The notes under the pieces: generated by a model
What the model saw: only the letters and a program-made list of their open reading frames with translations
Databases searched by the model: none
Told to the model about the DNA's origin: nothing
Assembly: GCF_039621805.1 (NCBI RefSeq)
Contig: NZ_CP155073.1
Span: 868,001-932,000 of the forward strand
Direction: 5' to 3'
DNA: 64,000 bases
Source: Paraburkholderia sp. PREW-6R
GTDB taxonomy: Bacteria > Pseudomonadota > Gammaproteobacteria > Burkholderiales > Burkholderiaceae
Made by a program: the position numbers and the translations under genes
Shown here: one piece after another, positions 1 to 10,012 of the stretch
How positions within the stretch are numbered: the stretch's first letter is position 1
Layout of the letters: each line of letters opens with the position of its first letter

Positions 1-166
1 GCGATGAATATCGTTTGAGTGTCGTTGCCCAGGGTGTTGGGCGGCGCGCGCGGTCAATGCCCGCGCGCTGCCTGATCGACGTGTCGAGCCATGCCGGTGT
101 CGCGGCGGCGCCATGCCGATCCCGCTTCAACGGTGACCGGCGCGGCCGCCACGTTCTTCACCCGCG

Positions 167-1489
167 TTACTTGTTCACGATTCTGGCCGGCACGCTGATC
201 GCGAGCAGGCCGCCCAGCGCCATGAACGCGGCCAGCATATACATCCCCGAGTCATTGGCCGCGGTCACCTGCTTAAGCCAGCCCACCGCGTAGGGACTCA
301 GAAAGCCGGCAAGATTCCCAATCGAATTGATCATCGCAATGCCAGCCGCTGCGCCTGTGCCCGCCAGAATCGCGGTGGGCAGACTCCAGAACAGCGGCAG
401 CGTGGTCAGAATTCCCATCGTCGCGAGTGTCAGCGCGGCCATCGCGAGGACCGTGTTGTTTGTCCACACCACCGACAGCACGAGACCGATCGCGCCCGCG
501 AACGCCGGCAACGCGATATGCCAGCGCCGCTCACGTCTGCGGTCCGCGCTGCGCGACACGAACACCATGGCCACGACGGCCGCCGCGAACGGAACAGCCG
601 AGAGCAGGCCGATCATGAACGCGTCGGTCACGCCGGTCGCCTTGATGAGGGTCGGCAGCCAGAAGCTCACACCGTACAAACCCATCACGAACGAGAAATA
701 CGTGAGGCTCAGCATCAGAACGCGCCCGCTGGTCAGGACCTGGCGAACCGGCATGTCGTGCTTGGTGGCTTCTTCGGCTGACACGTGGCGCGCGATCAGT
801 TCCTGCTCTTCGCGCGTCAGCCATCTGGCCTTCGACACGCGATCGTCGAGCATCACGAACACCATGACGCCGACGATAACCGACGGAATCCCTTCGAGCA
901 GAAACAGCCACTGCCAGCCATGCCAGCCGTTCGTGCCGTTGAAGTTCTTCATGATATAGCCCGACACCGGGCCGCCGATGACGCCCGATAGCGCAATCGC
1001 CGTCATGAACCAGGTCGTCATGCGACCGCGCCGATGCGCCGGATACCAGTAGGTGAGATACAGAATGATGCCGGGGAAAAAGCCCGCCTCGGCGACACCG
1101 AGCAGGAAGCGCATCACGTAGAACATCGTGGGCGTGGTGACGAACATCGTCAGCATGGAGATGATGCCCCACGACACCATGATCCGCGCAATCCAGACGC
1201 GCGCGCCGACCTTGTGCAGAATCACGTTGCTCGGAATTTCGAAGATGAAATAGCCGACAAAGAAAATCCCCGCGCCGAAGCCGTACACGGCGTCGCTCAG
1301 GCCGAGGTCGGTCGTCATCTGTAATTTGGCGAAGCCGACGTTCACGCGGTCGAGATAGGCGACCACGTAGCAAAGCATCAGCAGCGGCGCGAGCCGCCAG
1401 GTCACCTTGCGGTAGGTTGCCTCTTCGAACGTGGAAGAGGGCGGCGCGCCCGCGCCGGGATGATGAAGCGGATTTGCGGGACTAGCCAT
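167..1489 (-). CDS. MFS transporter, anion:cation symporter type
   Basis: Inner-membrane secondary transporter of about 440 residues with roughly twelve hydrophobic segments. The first segment is followed by DRVNVGFAKLQM, typical of the anion:cation symporter (ACS) branch that moves tartrate, phthalate, glucarate or 4-hydroxyphenylacetate-like organic anions. The start is the ATG encoding MASPANPLHH, chosen because a GGAGAC ribosome binding site sits directly upstream; the open frame extends further but that part is not protein-like. No catabolic gene lies beside it, so the substrate cannot be named. The gene reads leftward and ends 166 bases from the window edge. Family call is firm, substrate unknown. 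Confidence 0.85.
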   Translation of the reverse strand: MASPANPLHHPGAGAPPSSTFEEATYRKVTWRLAPLLMLCYVVAYLDRVNVGFAKLQMTTDLGLSDAVYGFGAGIFFVGYFIFEIPSNVILHKVGARVWIARIMVSWGIISMLTMFVTTPTMFYVMRFLLGVAEAGFFPGIILYLTYWYPAHRRGRMTTWFMTAIALSGVIGGPVSGYIMKNFNGTNGWHGWQWLFLLEGIPSVIVGVMVFVMLDDRVSKARWLTREEQELIARHVSAEEATKHDMPVRQVLTSGRVLMLSLTYFSFVMGLYGVSFWLPTLIKATGVTDAFMIGLLSAVPFAAAVVAMVFVSRSADRRRERRWHIALPAFAGAIGLVLSVVWTNNTVLAMAALTLATMGILTTLPLFWSLPTAILAGTGAAAGIAMINSIGNLAGFLSPYAVGWLKQVTAANDSGMYMLAAFMALGGLLAISVPARIVNK

Positions 1490-1859
1490 GGTGTCTCCTC
1501 TTTTCTTGTGGAAATGACGTGCCGCCTTCAACGATTCTAGCCGCGCCGGGTACTTTGCACGACGAATCGATACCCGGGGAAAACACTGACTTTCGCCGCG
1601 CCAGTGCGGCCGCGCGCAAGCGCCGGGCCCCCGTTGTCCGCAACCGGACTGCCGACAGGCTGCCGCGGGGCTAGCAACTGGCTTGCACGTGCCCGGCGCC
1701 AGGCTGCCGCCCGGGACGCCACCGGCCGATTGGCTATAATGGCGCATTCCGCACTGTCCGGCGTGCTGTTCCGCGGTTCGAGGCTGTTTGACGCAGCATG
1801 CTTCGAGCACCGGTTGCCGCACGCCGTGTTCCGAATTCCATCCTGATCAGAGAGCGCTC
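1490..1859. other. Divergent intergenic region with a TATAAT box
   Basis: This stretch separates the leftward MFS gene from the rightward ppa gene. The only recognisable element is a perfect TATAAT at 1735-1740, oriented toward ppa and about 120 bases from its start. No TTGACA-like -35 is visible at normal spacing, so it is a weak promoter call. No credible gene is seen here. Confidence 0.4.
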
Positions 1860-2387
1860 ATGAGCTTCAATCACGTCCCCGCAGGCAAAGACCTTCCGCA
1901 CGATTTCAACGTCATCATCGAAATCCCGGCGCAAAGCGATCCGGTGAAGTACGAAGCCGACAAGGACCTGGGCCTGCTCGTCGTCGACCGTTTCATCGGC
2001 ACCGGCATGCGCTATCCGGCCAACTATGGGTTCATCCCGCAAACGCTGTCGGGCGACGGCGACCCGGTCGACGTGCTGGTGATCACGCCGTTCCCGCTGC
2101 TGGCAGGCTCCGTGGTTCGCGCGCGCGCGCTCGGCATGCTGCAAATGACCGACGAATCGGGCGTGGACGCCAAGCTCGTGGCCGTCGCACACGACAAGAT
2201 CTGCCCGATGACCGCCAGCCTGAAGTCGATCGACGACGTGCCGGCGTATCTGAAAGACCAGATCAAGCACTTCTTCGAGCAATACAAGGCGCTGGAAAAG
2301 GGCAAGTGGGTCAAAGTCGAAGGCTGGGCTGACATCGACGCGGCGCACAAGGAAATCACCGAAGGCGTGGCGAACTTCAAGAAGTGA
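1860..2387 (+). CDS. ppa: Inorganic pyrophosphatase
   Basis: Soluble cytoplasmic family I pyrophosphatase, hydrolysing pyrophosphate to two phosphates and so pulling biosynthetic reactions forward. The 175-residue length is exactly that expected for the hexameric bacterial enzyme. The segment ending [13 protein letters not shown] carries the conserved metal-binding aspartates (D-x-D-P-x-D-V-L-V), and NYGFIPQTL precedes it as in family members. The ATG gives [13 protein letters not shown] and is preceded by AGAG. It stands alone, closed by a strong intrinsic terminator. Certain call. Confidence 0.97.
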   Translation: MSFNHVPAGKDLPHDFNVIIEIPAQSDPVKYEADKDLGLLVVDRFIGTGMRYPANYGFIPQTLSGDGDPVDVLVITPFPLLAGSVVRARALGMLQMTDESGVDAKLVAVAHDKICPMTASLKSIDDVPAYLKDQIKHFFEQYKALEKGKWVKVEGWADIDAAHKEITEGVANFKK

Positions 2388-2423
2388 CGCACGTCGAGCC
2401 AGCAGCCATGCTGGTCATGAAAG

Positions 2424-2459
2424 ACCGCGCGAGCCCGTAAAGGCTGCGCGGTTTTTTTT
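2424..2459 (+). terminator. Intrinsic terminator after ppa
   Basis: A near-perfect GC-rich stem (ACCGCGC pairing with GCGCGGT, extended by AGCC/GGCT) is followed by eight T residues. It lies 36 bases after the ppa stop codon. Confidence 0.9.
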
Positions 2460-2666
2460 CGGCCCGACCCGGCGGCGACGCGCTCGTATAGCCCGCATGC
2501 ATTGAAGACATGAAGCGAAGCCATTTTTATGTCTAGGTATAAACCCTTATCATGCAACGGCAGCCACGCATGCTACGCGGTGCACGCCGAATAGCAAGCT
2601 CGCGGCGCAGCGCACCTCGGCCCTGCGCCAAAACAATCACAAAGACCTCCTGGAGCAGACTGCCGG

Positions 2667-4760
2667 ATGCCGAATCGCAAGTCCAACACGTCGTTGCCAC
2701 GCGGGTCGAGCCGGCTGTATGGCATCGTCACCGCCATCTACCGCAAGCGGCCGGTATGGATGGTGTCGTTCTCGGCAAGCGAGGCGAGTCTATCGGAGGG
2801 ACTGCGCGCGGCGTGTGCGGCAACGGCCATGCTGGCAGTCGGCAATCTGCTGCACGACCCGGCCTTCGCGTGGGCGGCGATCGGCGCTTTCTGGACCTGT
2901 CTGGCAGACGCGGGCGGCTCGAACCGCGCACGCTTTGCGTCGATGATGGGCTTCGCGCTGCTGTCCACGCTATGCGGCGGCGCGACGGCTTTCGCGTCCG
3001 GCGTGAGCGTGCTGCTCGCCGCGCTCGCCGTGCTGGTCTTCACGAGCCTCGGCGCGTTTGGACGCATCTGGGGCGCGGCGACTTCCCAGGTGACGATACT
3101 CGCGGCGACTGCCTGCGTCGTGATGGTCGACCGGCCCATGCACAGCGTGCGCAGCGGTATGGCGTTTCTCGGCGTGTACCTGGTCGGCTGTCTGTTTGCC
3201 GTCGCGCTGAGTCTGACGGTCTGGCGTATTCATCCATTCGGTGCGAGCCGCGCGTCGCTGCGCACGGTCTACCTGCGTCTCGCCGACATCGCGCTCGACA
3301 GCGCGCGTCTGCTCGAGGCACGCGCCGCGCCGAAAGAGTGGGCGCGCCACGCAGCGAAATTCCGCGCCGACGCGCGCGCGGCGCTCGAACGCGCGCGCAA
3401 GGTGCTGGCGGACGTGCCGGCGTCGCGAACCGGCGGCCGCGAGACCTACGACGATCTGCTCGGCCTGCTGGCCGACGGCGAGGCCCTCTTTGCCTATCTG
3501 ATCGCCGTATCGGGCGCGTGCGAGAAAGTCCCCGACGAAGCGCGCCGGGCGACACGCGCGGTGCAGCTGCTGTCGGGCATCGGCGGCGTACTGCGTGGCA
3601 TGGGCACGGCCGTGGGCGACGCCCGATGGACACGCCTGAACCATTCGCAGCAGCGTTTGCGCCGTCTTGCGTCCCGGCTCGAAGGGGCGTTGATGGAACC
3701 GGTGAAGCTGAAATCCGGTTTCGAGCTGGTCGATTTCGCGCCGGGCTTCACCCAACCCGAGAGCGGGCGCGAACGCGCGAAGCGCCTGTGGGCAAGCACG
3801 TGGGCCACCCTCAACGCCAATCTCTCGTTCGATTCGGCCGGCTTTCGCCATGCGGCGCGCGTCGGCGTGACGACCACTGCCGGCTTTCTGCTGATCCGCA
3901 TGTTCGGACTGCCGTTCGGTTACTGGGCGACGATGGCGACATTGCTGATCCTGCAGCCATCGATTGCAGCGACCTGGCCGCGCAGCATCGAGCGCGCGGC
4001 GGGCAGTATCGTGGGCGGCGTGCTGGCGGCGGCTATCGGTTACGCCATTCATTCGCCGCTCGGCATCTCGCTCGCCGTGTTCCCGCTGGTGCTTGCGACC
4101 ATGGCGCTGCGGCCGGTCAGCTACAGCCTCTTCGTGCTGTTTCTCACGCCGACCTTCGTGCTGGTCGCCGATTTCGCGACGCCCGGCGCCAACGAGTTCG
4201 CATTCGCACTCACGCGGCTCGGCAACAACGTGCTCGGCTGCGTGCTCGCGTTGCTGGCCACGTTCTATCTGTGGCCCACACGCGAGAAGGTCGACCATCG
4301 CGCCTGTCTACGCGACGCGGTGCGGGCCAATCTCGTGTATCTGAAGGCGTCGCTGGGGTTGCCGCTTCAGAACGACAAGGAGATGGAGCGCATGCGCCGC
4401 GCCGCGGGACTCGCCAGCAATAACGCCGAAGAAGCGATCGGCCGGATCCGGCTCGAAAAACTCGAAGACTCGCTGGTCGATACGGTGACGCTCACCGTGC
4501 TGAGCCTGCTGCGCCGGATGGCGGGCACCGCGACGCAACTGCGCTTGAGCCGCAATCGTCGCCATGCGCACGACGAACTGAGCGCGTGGATCGACGACGT
4601 GAGCGCGGACATCGACGCCGCGTTGAACCGCACGCTACGGCCGATCCGTCACGAACTGCCGGCGCGCGCGAGACTGACATCGCTCGAAGCAGACGCGGTG
4701 GGCGAACTCGCGCTGATGCACCGCCTGCTAACCGAGCGGATGCGGGAAGCCAGGGGCTAG
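2667..4760 (+). CDS. FUSC-family inner-membrane protein, putative aromatic acid or toxicant exporter
   Basis: Protein of 697 residues with the FUSC/YccS-like plan: an N-terminal block of short membrane helices (about residues 45-190), a long soluble region with alpha-helical arginine-rich segments (about 200-390), a second membrane block (about 400-530, including FGYWATMATLLILQPS) and a soluble C-terminal tail. Relatives include AaeB-type p-hydroxybenzoate efflux proteins and YccS. No membrane-fusion partner (AaeA) is next to it, so an efflux role is inferred from family only. The ATG chosen gives MPNRKSNTSL; a large overlapping frame on the same strand is a codon-bias shadow. It converges on the following leftward gene. 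Confidence 0.85.
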   Translation: MPNRKSNTSLPRGSSRLYGIVTAIYRKRPVWMVSFSASEASLSEGLRAACAATAMLAVGNLLHDPAFAWAAIGAFWTCLADAGGSNRARFASMMGFALLSTLCGGATAFASGVSVLLAALAVLVFTSLGAFGRIWGAATSQVTILAATACVVMVDRPMHSVRSGMAFLGVYLVGCLFAVALSLTVWRIHPFGASRASLRTVYLRLADIALDSARLLEARAAPKEWARHAAKFRADARAALERARKVLADVPASRTGGRETYDDLLGLLADGEALFAYLIAVSGACEKVPDEARRATRAVQLLSGIGGVLRGMGTAVGDARWTRLNHSQQRLRRLASRLEGALMEPVKLKSGFELVDFAPGFTQPESGRERAKRLWASTWATLNANLSFDSAGFRHAARVGVTTTAGFLLIRMFGLPFGYWATMATLLILQPSIAATWPRSIERAAGSIVGGVLAAAIGYAIHSPLGISLAVFPLVLATMALRPVSYSLFVLFLTPTFVLVADFATPGANEFAFALTRLGNNVLGCVLALLATFYLWPTREKVDHRACLRDAVRANLVYLKASLGLPLQNDKEMERMRRAAGLASNNAEEAIGRIRLEKLEDSLVDTVTLTVLSLLRRMAGTATQLRLSRNRRHAHDELSAWIDDVSADIDAALNRTLRPIRHELPARARLTSLEADAVGELALMHRLLTERMREARG

Positions 4761-4790
4761 ACGGCAAAAGCTCGACGTCACAGCTCCACT

Positions 4791-5189
4791 TCAGCAGCTG
4801 GCTGACGCGGATTCGGCCGGCGAAGCGGTATCAGTCGGCGCTTCCGGCCTCGCTTCCTGCTCCGCTTTCGTCTCAGCTTCCGTCTCGGCTTTCGTCTCAG
4901 CTTCCGCCTCCAGCGGCAACGCCGGCATCACCGATTCCAGTGTCCGGCCGCCCGCAGCCAGTGCGCGCTTTTGCGGCGGCGTGAGCCGCTTGACCCAGTA
5001 CTCCGCCCGCGAAGCGCTCGCCCGGTCCGGCAATTCGAACGACACCAGCACGCGAACTGGTTTGCGCGAACGCGTGTAACGCGCGCCGACGCCGCTCGCG
5101 TGTTTCTCGAAGCGCGCCTGCACGTCGGTGGCGATGCCGGTATATACGCTGCCATCCGAACATTCGAGCAGATACAGAAACCACGCCAT
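4791..5189 (-). CDS. GIY-YIG nuclease-like protein (UPF0213) with acidic repeat tail
   Basis: A 132-residue protein. Residues 1-85 form a stand-alone GIY-YIG domain: FLYLLECSDGSVYTG holds the paired tyrosine motif, with ARYTRSRKP and a glutamate in RAEYWVKRL following, as in the YhbQ/UPF0213 family. These small proteins are thought to act on DNA, but the role is uncertain. The last 45 residues are low-complexity and rich in Glu, Ala, Lys and Thr, encoded by 12-base tandem units. It ends 30 bases from the convergent FUSC gene and is close behind the leftward acyltransferase gene (9-base gap), so co-transcription is likely. Confidence 0.88.
   Translation of the reverse strand: MAWFLYLLECSDGSVYTGIATDVQARFEKHASGVGARYTRSRKPVRVLVSFELPDRASASRAEYWVKRLTPPQKRALAAGGRTLESVMPALPLEAEAETKAETEAETKAEQEARPEAPTDTASPAESASASC
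4864..4911. repeat. Four 12-bp tandem units in the GIY-YIG coding tail
   Basis: Four consecutive 12-bp units alternating between GCTTTCGTCTCA and GCTTCCGTCTCG-type sequence, an effective 24-bp period. Read on the minus strand they encode four-residue steps of the ETKA/ETEA type. Because 12 is a multiple of 3, gain or loss of a unit would keep the frame open and only change tail length. Confidence 0.85.
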
Positions 5190-5198
5190 CGATACGCT

Positions 5199-6407
5199 TC
5201 AGCCTTTGAATGGGTTATGTTCGCGCAGCTCATCCACGTACGCGTGAATGCTGTTCTTTTCGTTGTCGAGAAAATGGCCGACCGCGTCGGCGAAAGCAGG
5301 ATGCGCGAGCCAGTGCGCCGAGCGCGTGACAGTGGGCAGAAACCCGCGCGCCATTTTGTGTTCGCCCTGCGCGCCGCCCTCGAATACACCGAGCTTTTCT
5401 TCGATGCAGAATTCGAGCGGCTGGTAGTACGCGGTTTCGAAGTGCAGACATGGCACGTGTTCCAGCGCGCCCCAGTAGCGGCCGTAAAGCGTGCCGCCGG
5501 TTTTCGCGTCGCGCTGATAGACGACGAGCGAACTGGCGATCGGCTTGCCTTCGTATTCGGCGATGACGAGCAGCAGGTTCTCCGGCATCGACGCGCCGAT
5601 CATCCGGAAAAAATCGAGGTTCAGATACGGACTCGAAAAATGCTCGCGGTACGTTTGCCGATAGCATTTGCTGAAGAAACGCCAGTCAGCGTCCTGAATG
5701 TCTTCGCCTCGAATGCGGCGCATGGTCACGCCGGCTTCCTGCACCTTGCGGCGCTCGGCGCGAATGTTCTTGCGCTTTTTCTGTTCGAGCGTCGAGAGGA
5801 AATCGTCGAAGTCGCGATAACCGTTGTTCAACCAGTGAAACTGCACGCCTTCGCGTTGCATCATGCCCATGCCGGTCAGCGCGCGCGCTTCGGTTTCAGT
5901 GGGAAACAAGACGTGCAGAGACGATACGTCGGCCTGCTCCGCGAATGCCATCAGCGTGGCGGCGAGGTGCCGGAGTGCGTGCGCGTCGGCGGATAGCAGG
6001 CGGTTGCCCTGCACGGGTGTAAACGGCACCGCGCACAGCAGTTTCGGGTAGTAGGGCAAGCCGTTGCGTTTGTAGGCGTCGGCCCATGCCCAATCGAACA
6101 CGTACTCGCCGTACGAATGCCCTTTCAGATAGACGGGCGCCGCGGCGGCGAGCTTGCCCGTGCGCGGATCGGTCAGCGTGACGAATTGCGGCGCCCAGCC
6201 CGTATCCGCCACCGCGCACCGGGTGGCGTGCAGCGCGCTCAGAAATTCATGCCGCAAAAAAGGCGTGGGTTGCGGCTGTTGCGCGAGAAGGGCGTTCCAT
6301 TCGGCGGCGTCCACCTCGGACGGCGACGCCAGAATGCCCGTGCGATAATCAAAGCGTTCCTGGTTCAATCTGTGTGACTGTTCCCAATGAGCGACGCGGT
6401 ACTGCAT
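5199..6407 (-). CDS. DUF482 family GNAT-fold acyltransferase-like protein
   Basis: A 402-residue protein of the family often labelled peptidogalycan biosynthesis protein or DUF482, related to FemAB/GNAT acyltransferases. Family features include ILASPSEVDAAEWNALLAQQ near the N-terminus, the central KKRKNIRAERRKVQEAGV segment, and the C-terminal HKMARGFLPTVTRSAHWL. The biochemical reaction has not been established for the family. The ATG used gives MQYRVAHWEQ, but family similarity begins only about 20 residues later, so an internal start is possible. The divergent nadE gene starts 94 bases away, so promoters overlap. Confidence 0.82.
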   Translation of the reverse strand: MQYRVAHWEQSHRLNQERFDYRTGILASPSEVDAAEWNALLAQQPQPTPFLRHEFLSALHATRCAVADTGWAPQFVTLTDPRTGKLAAAAPVYLKGHSYGEYVFDWAWADAYKRNGLPYYPKLLCAVPFTPVQGNRLLSADAHALRHLAATLMAFAEQADVSSLHVLFPTETEARALTGMGMMQREGVQFHWLNNGYRDFDDFLSTLEQKKRKNIRAERRKVQEAGVTMRRIRGEDIQDADWRFFSKCYRQTYREHFSSPYLNLDFFRMIGASMPENLLLVIAEYEGKPIASSLVVYQRDAKTGGTLYGRYWGALEHVPCLHFETAYYQPLEFCIEEKLGVFEGGAQGEHKMARGFLPTVTRSAHWLAHPAFADAVGHFLDNEKNSIHAYVDELREHNPFKG

Positions 6408-6501
6408 GCACTGCGTCGTTCGTTAATCCGATTTGTCCATTCCGTCGAGCTCACCAGCCGCGGTACTCGCCAGCCGTGCCGGCTTGCCTGTCCATCCTGC
6501 C

Positions 6502-8199
6502 ATGAAGACCCGAATCGCTCTTGCTCAAATCAATGTCACCGTCGGCGACTTCGCCGGCAACGTCGCGAAAATTGTCGCCGCCGCGCGCGCTGCGCACAGC
6601 GATGGTGCGAAGCTGCTGATCGCGCCTGAACTTGCGCTCTCCGGGTATCCACCAGAAGACCTGCTGTTGCGTCCCGCGTTCTATAGCGCAAGCGCTGCGG
6701 CATTGGCCGAACTTGCCGACGAGCTCAAGCCGTTCGCCGGCTTGCATGTGATCGTCGGCCATCCGCTCCGCGAGCCGGCGCACGGCCATGGTAATGCAAA
6801 CGATCGAAACGCGCCGATCGCGCGCGGCGTGCCGCCGGTGGACACGTTCAACGCCGCGTCGCTGATCGTCGACGGGAAAGTGGTGGGCACCTATCGCAAA
6901 CAGGATCTGCCCAATACCGAAGTGTTCGACGAGAAGCGCTACTTCGCCTCCGATCCCCAGCCGTTCGTGTTCGATCTCGACGGCGTGAAGTATGGTGTGG
7001 TGATCTGCGAGGACGCGTGGCACGCATCGGCCGCGCAGATGGCAAAGGCGGCGGGCGCGCAGGTGCTGCTGATTCCGAACGGCTCGCCGTTCCATCTGAA
7101 CAAGGAGGCGGTGCGCTTCGACATTCTGCGCGCGCGGATTCGCGAGACAGGCTTGCCGATGGTCTACGTGAACATGGTCGGCGCGCAGGACGAACTGGTG
7201 TTCGACGGCGGCTCGTTCGTGCTCGACGCGAAGGGCGAACTGGTCGCGAAGATGCCGCAGTTCGAGGAAACCACCGCGATCGTCGAGTTCGAGGCCGGCC
7301 ACGCGCTGCGCTCGGCCATCGCGCCGGACCTGTCGCTCGAAGCGCAGGTCTACGCCGCGCTCGTGATGGGCGTGCGCGACTACATCAACAAGAACGGTTT
7401 TCCCGGTGCGCTGATCGGCCTGTCCGGCGGCGTGGATTCCGCGCTCGTGCTGGCGGTAGCATGCGACGCGCTAGGCGCCGACCGCGTGCGCGCGGTGATG
7501 ATGCCGTCACGCTATACAGCGGACATTTCCACCACGGACGCCGCCGAGATGGCGCGCCGGGTCGGCGTGCGTTACGACGAGATTGCGATCGCGCCCATGT
7601 TCGACGCCTTCCGCAACTCGCTCGCCGACGAGTTCGCCGGCCGCGCCGAAGATGCCACCGAAGAAAACATCCAGGCGCGTATTCGCGGCACGCTGCTGAT
7701 GGCGCTCTCGAACAAGTTCGGCTCGATCGTGCTCACCACCGGGAACAAGAGCGAAATGGCCGTCGGGTATTGCACGCTTTATGGCGACATGGCCGGCGGC
7801 TTCGCGGTGATCAAGGACATCGCGAAGACGCTCGTCTATCGCCTTTGTCATTATCGCAACCAGGCCACGACGTTCGCGCAGCAGGACGTGATTCCAGATC
7901 GGATCCTGACGCGCGCGCCGTCGGCGGAACTGCGCGAGAACCAGACCGACCAGGACAGCTTGCCGCCGTACGAAGTGCTCGACGCGATCATGCGGATGTA
8001 TATGGAAGAGGATCGCTCGCTCGCCGAAATCATCGCCGCCGGCTACGCGGTCGACGACGTGAAACGCGTCACGCGTCTGATCAAGATCAACGAATACAAG
8101 CGTCGTCAGGCGCCCATCGGCATTCGCGTCACGCACCGTGCATTCGGACGCGACTGGCGTTACCCGATTACGTCGCGCTATACCGAACCGGTGGAGTGA
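6502..8199 (+). CDS. nadE: Glutamine-dependent NAD+ synthetase
   Basis: Cytoplasmic enzyme that makes NAD+ from nicotinate adenine dinucleotide, ATP and glutamine-derived ammonia. The 565-residue protein has two domains. Residues 1-260 are a nitrilase-type glutaminase with the Glu (in PELALSGYPPEDL), Lys (in RKQDLPN, about 133) and Cys (in VICEDAWH, about 169) triad. The rest is the synthetase, with the ATP-pyrophosphatase loop SGGVDSALVLA at about 308. I chose the ATG giving MKTRIALAQIN, since the 23 residues upstream in frame are outside the conserved fold. The P-II gene glnB follows after 97 bases, a recurrent neighbourhood. Confidence 0.96.
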   Translation: MKTRIALAQINVTVGDFAGNVAKIVAAARAAHSDGAKLLIAPELALSGYPPEDLLLRPAFYSASAAALAELADELKPFAGLHVIVGHPLREPAHGHGNANDRNAPIARGVPPVDTFNAASLIVDGKVVGTYRKQDLPNTEVFDEKRYFASDPQPFVFDLDGVKYGVVICEDAWHASAAQMAKAAGAQVLLIPNGSPFHLNKEAVRFDILRARIRETGLPMVYVNMVGAQDELVFDGGSFVLDAKGELVAKMPQFEETTAIVEFEAGHALRSAIAPDLSLEAQVYAALVMGVRDYINKNGFPGALIGLSGGVDSALVLAVACDALGADRVRAVMMPSRYTADISTTDAAEMARRVGVRYDEIAIAPMFDAFRNSLADEFAGRAEDATEENIQARIRGTLLMALSNKFGSIVLTTGNKSEMAVGYCTLYGDMAGGFAVIKDIAKTLVYRLCHYRNQATTFAQQDVIPDRILTRAPSAELRENQTDQDSLPPYEVLDAIMRMYMEEDRSLAEIIAAGYAVDDVKRVTRLIKINEYKRRQAPIGIRVTHRAFGRDWRYPITSRYTEPVE

Positions 8200-8242
8200 G
8201 CGTCGCGCGCCGGATTGCCGCAACGCATCCGGCGCGGCGTAG

Positions 8243-8635
<393 letters not shown>

Positions 8636-8725
8636 ACAACGGTAATTGCACCTCGGCGGTGCGGTGGCCGCAGTAGCAACAAATGGAAAACGGTGCTGCA
8701 GGTGGGAAGGTAAACCGCGCGCGCC

Positions 8726-8764
8726 AATAAAAAACGGTGCGATACCCTTGCGGACATCGCACCG
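8726..8764 (-). terminator. Intrinsic terminator after the porin gene
   Basis: Read leftward, a 9-bp stem (CGGTGCGAT at 8735-8743 pairing with 8756-8764) with a 12-base loop is followed by a T-rich run. It lies about 94 bases beyond the porin stop. A second small hairpin, GCACC-TCGGC-GGTGC at 8647-8661, follows glnB but lacks a T run. Confidence 0.85.
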
Positions 8765-8857
8765 ATACGCGCCTCTCGCAGCAGCGTGAAAAAAGATTCT
8801 CTTGAAGAAATCTGTGACGGCGCCCCGCAGGTTATCCCGTTGGGGCGCGCCGTTCGA

Positions 8858-10012
8858 TTAGAACGAGTGTTGAATACCTGCGTACACGCCCGTTTGCTGG
8901 TGGCCGACCAACGGGTTGTCCGTGACCGTCGACGTACCGGCGTTGTTCGCATTCAGGCCGAAGTTAGCCGTCTTGCTGTTACGCGTCTGAGCAACCTGGA
9001 TGTCGAACAGCGTGCGCTTGGACAGGTTGTACGAACCACCCACCGTGTAGATGTTCGCGTTGCCCGCACCGTTGTTGCCGTTCACGTGGTACACCGCTGC
9101 AATCAGCGCTGCAGCCGGCGTTGCTTGCCACGTCACGCCACCCCATTCGTGATCGAGCGTCGTCGGCTGGCCCGGCAGAACGCCCGTTGCACCTGCCGAA
9201 CGGATCGCCTGGTAGGCACCCTGAATCTTGAACTGACCCAGGAACACGTTCACGAAAGCCGAGTATTCGCGCGATGCTGCGAACACGCCCGTACCGATGT
9301 TGGCAGCGTTGGCCGGAGTCGCAGCCGCCGGGCCGTACAGACCGCCGTTAGCCGGGTTGCGGATTTCGTCGTACATACCGCGAACCTGGAACAGCGAGTT
9401 CGTGTAGGTGACCTGTGCGCCAGCTTCACGACCTTGCGGAGTCGTGCCGTTACCGTTGAAGCTCGTCGCATTCGACAGCGCGTACTGGCCGTAGAAGTCA
9501 AAGCCTGCAATCTTCGGCGACTGGTACGCGAAGTTGTTGCTCGATTGCGGCCAGTTGCGGCCACGCACCAGCGATGCCGACGACCAGTTGGATTGACCGA
9601 ACGGGTCGAAGTCCCAGTCGCCGTTCGAGATGAAGAGCATGCGGCCCATCGTGAACGTACCGTACTGGTCGTTCGAGAGGCCTACCGTTGCCCAACGATT
9701 GAAGAGACCGCCACCGCCAGGGCCTGCGCCGGTCATGGTGTTGAAGGAGCCTTCCAACTGGAACAGCACCTTGTTGCCACCACCGATGTCTTCAACGCCC
9801 TTCATACCCCACAGGCTGGTGCCCCAGTCGCCGCTTTCCGCGCGCCAGCGGCTCGTGCTGCCCGTTGCCTGACCATTCGCACCCACGCCTTGCGGAACGC
9901 CCGACATGTACTCAATGCCGGCATCCAGGCGGCCGTACAACGTCACGCTGCTTTGGGCGTGCGCAACAACACCGGCTGTCATCAGCGCAGCGGCGAGCAA
10001 AGCTTTCTTCAT
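8858..10012 (-). CDS. Outer-membrane general porin (Gram-negative porin, OmpC-like)
   Basis: A 384-residue beta-barrel porin. Residues 1-22 are a signal peptide (MKKALLAAALMTAGVVAHA, cleavage after AHA). The mature part starts QSSVTLYGRLDAGIEY, the hallmark of Burkholderia and Neisseria trimeric porins, and the chain ends with Phe (YAGIQHSF), the outer-membrane assembly signal. Loop segments rich in Gly, Asn and Ala look variable. The start has a strong AGGAGAAG site; a few in-frame codons upstream are ignored. It is monocistronic, with an AT-rich upstream region and its own terminator. Confidence 0.95.
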   Translation of the reverse strand: MKKALLAAALMTAGVVAHAQSSVTLYGRLDAGIEYMSGVPQGVGANGQATGSTSRWRAESGDWGTSLWGMKGVEDIGGGNKVLFQLEGSFNTMTGAGPGGGGLFNRWATVGLSNDQYGTFTMGRMLFISNGDWDFDPFGQSNWSSASLVRGRNWPQSSNNFAYQSPKIAGFDFYGQYALSNATSFNGNGTTPQGREAGAQVTYTNSLFQVRGMYDEIRNPANGGLYGPAAATPANAANIGTGVFAASREYSAFVNVFLGQFKIQGAYQAIRSAGATGVLPGQPTTLDHEWGGVTWQATPAAALIAAVYHVNGNNGAGNANIYTVGGSYNLSKRTLFDIQVAQTRNSKTANFGLNANNAGTSTVTDNPLVGHQQTGVYAGIQHSF

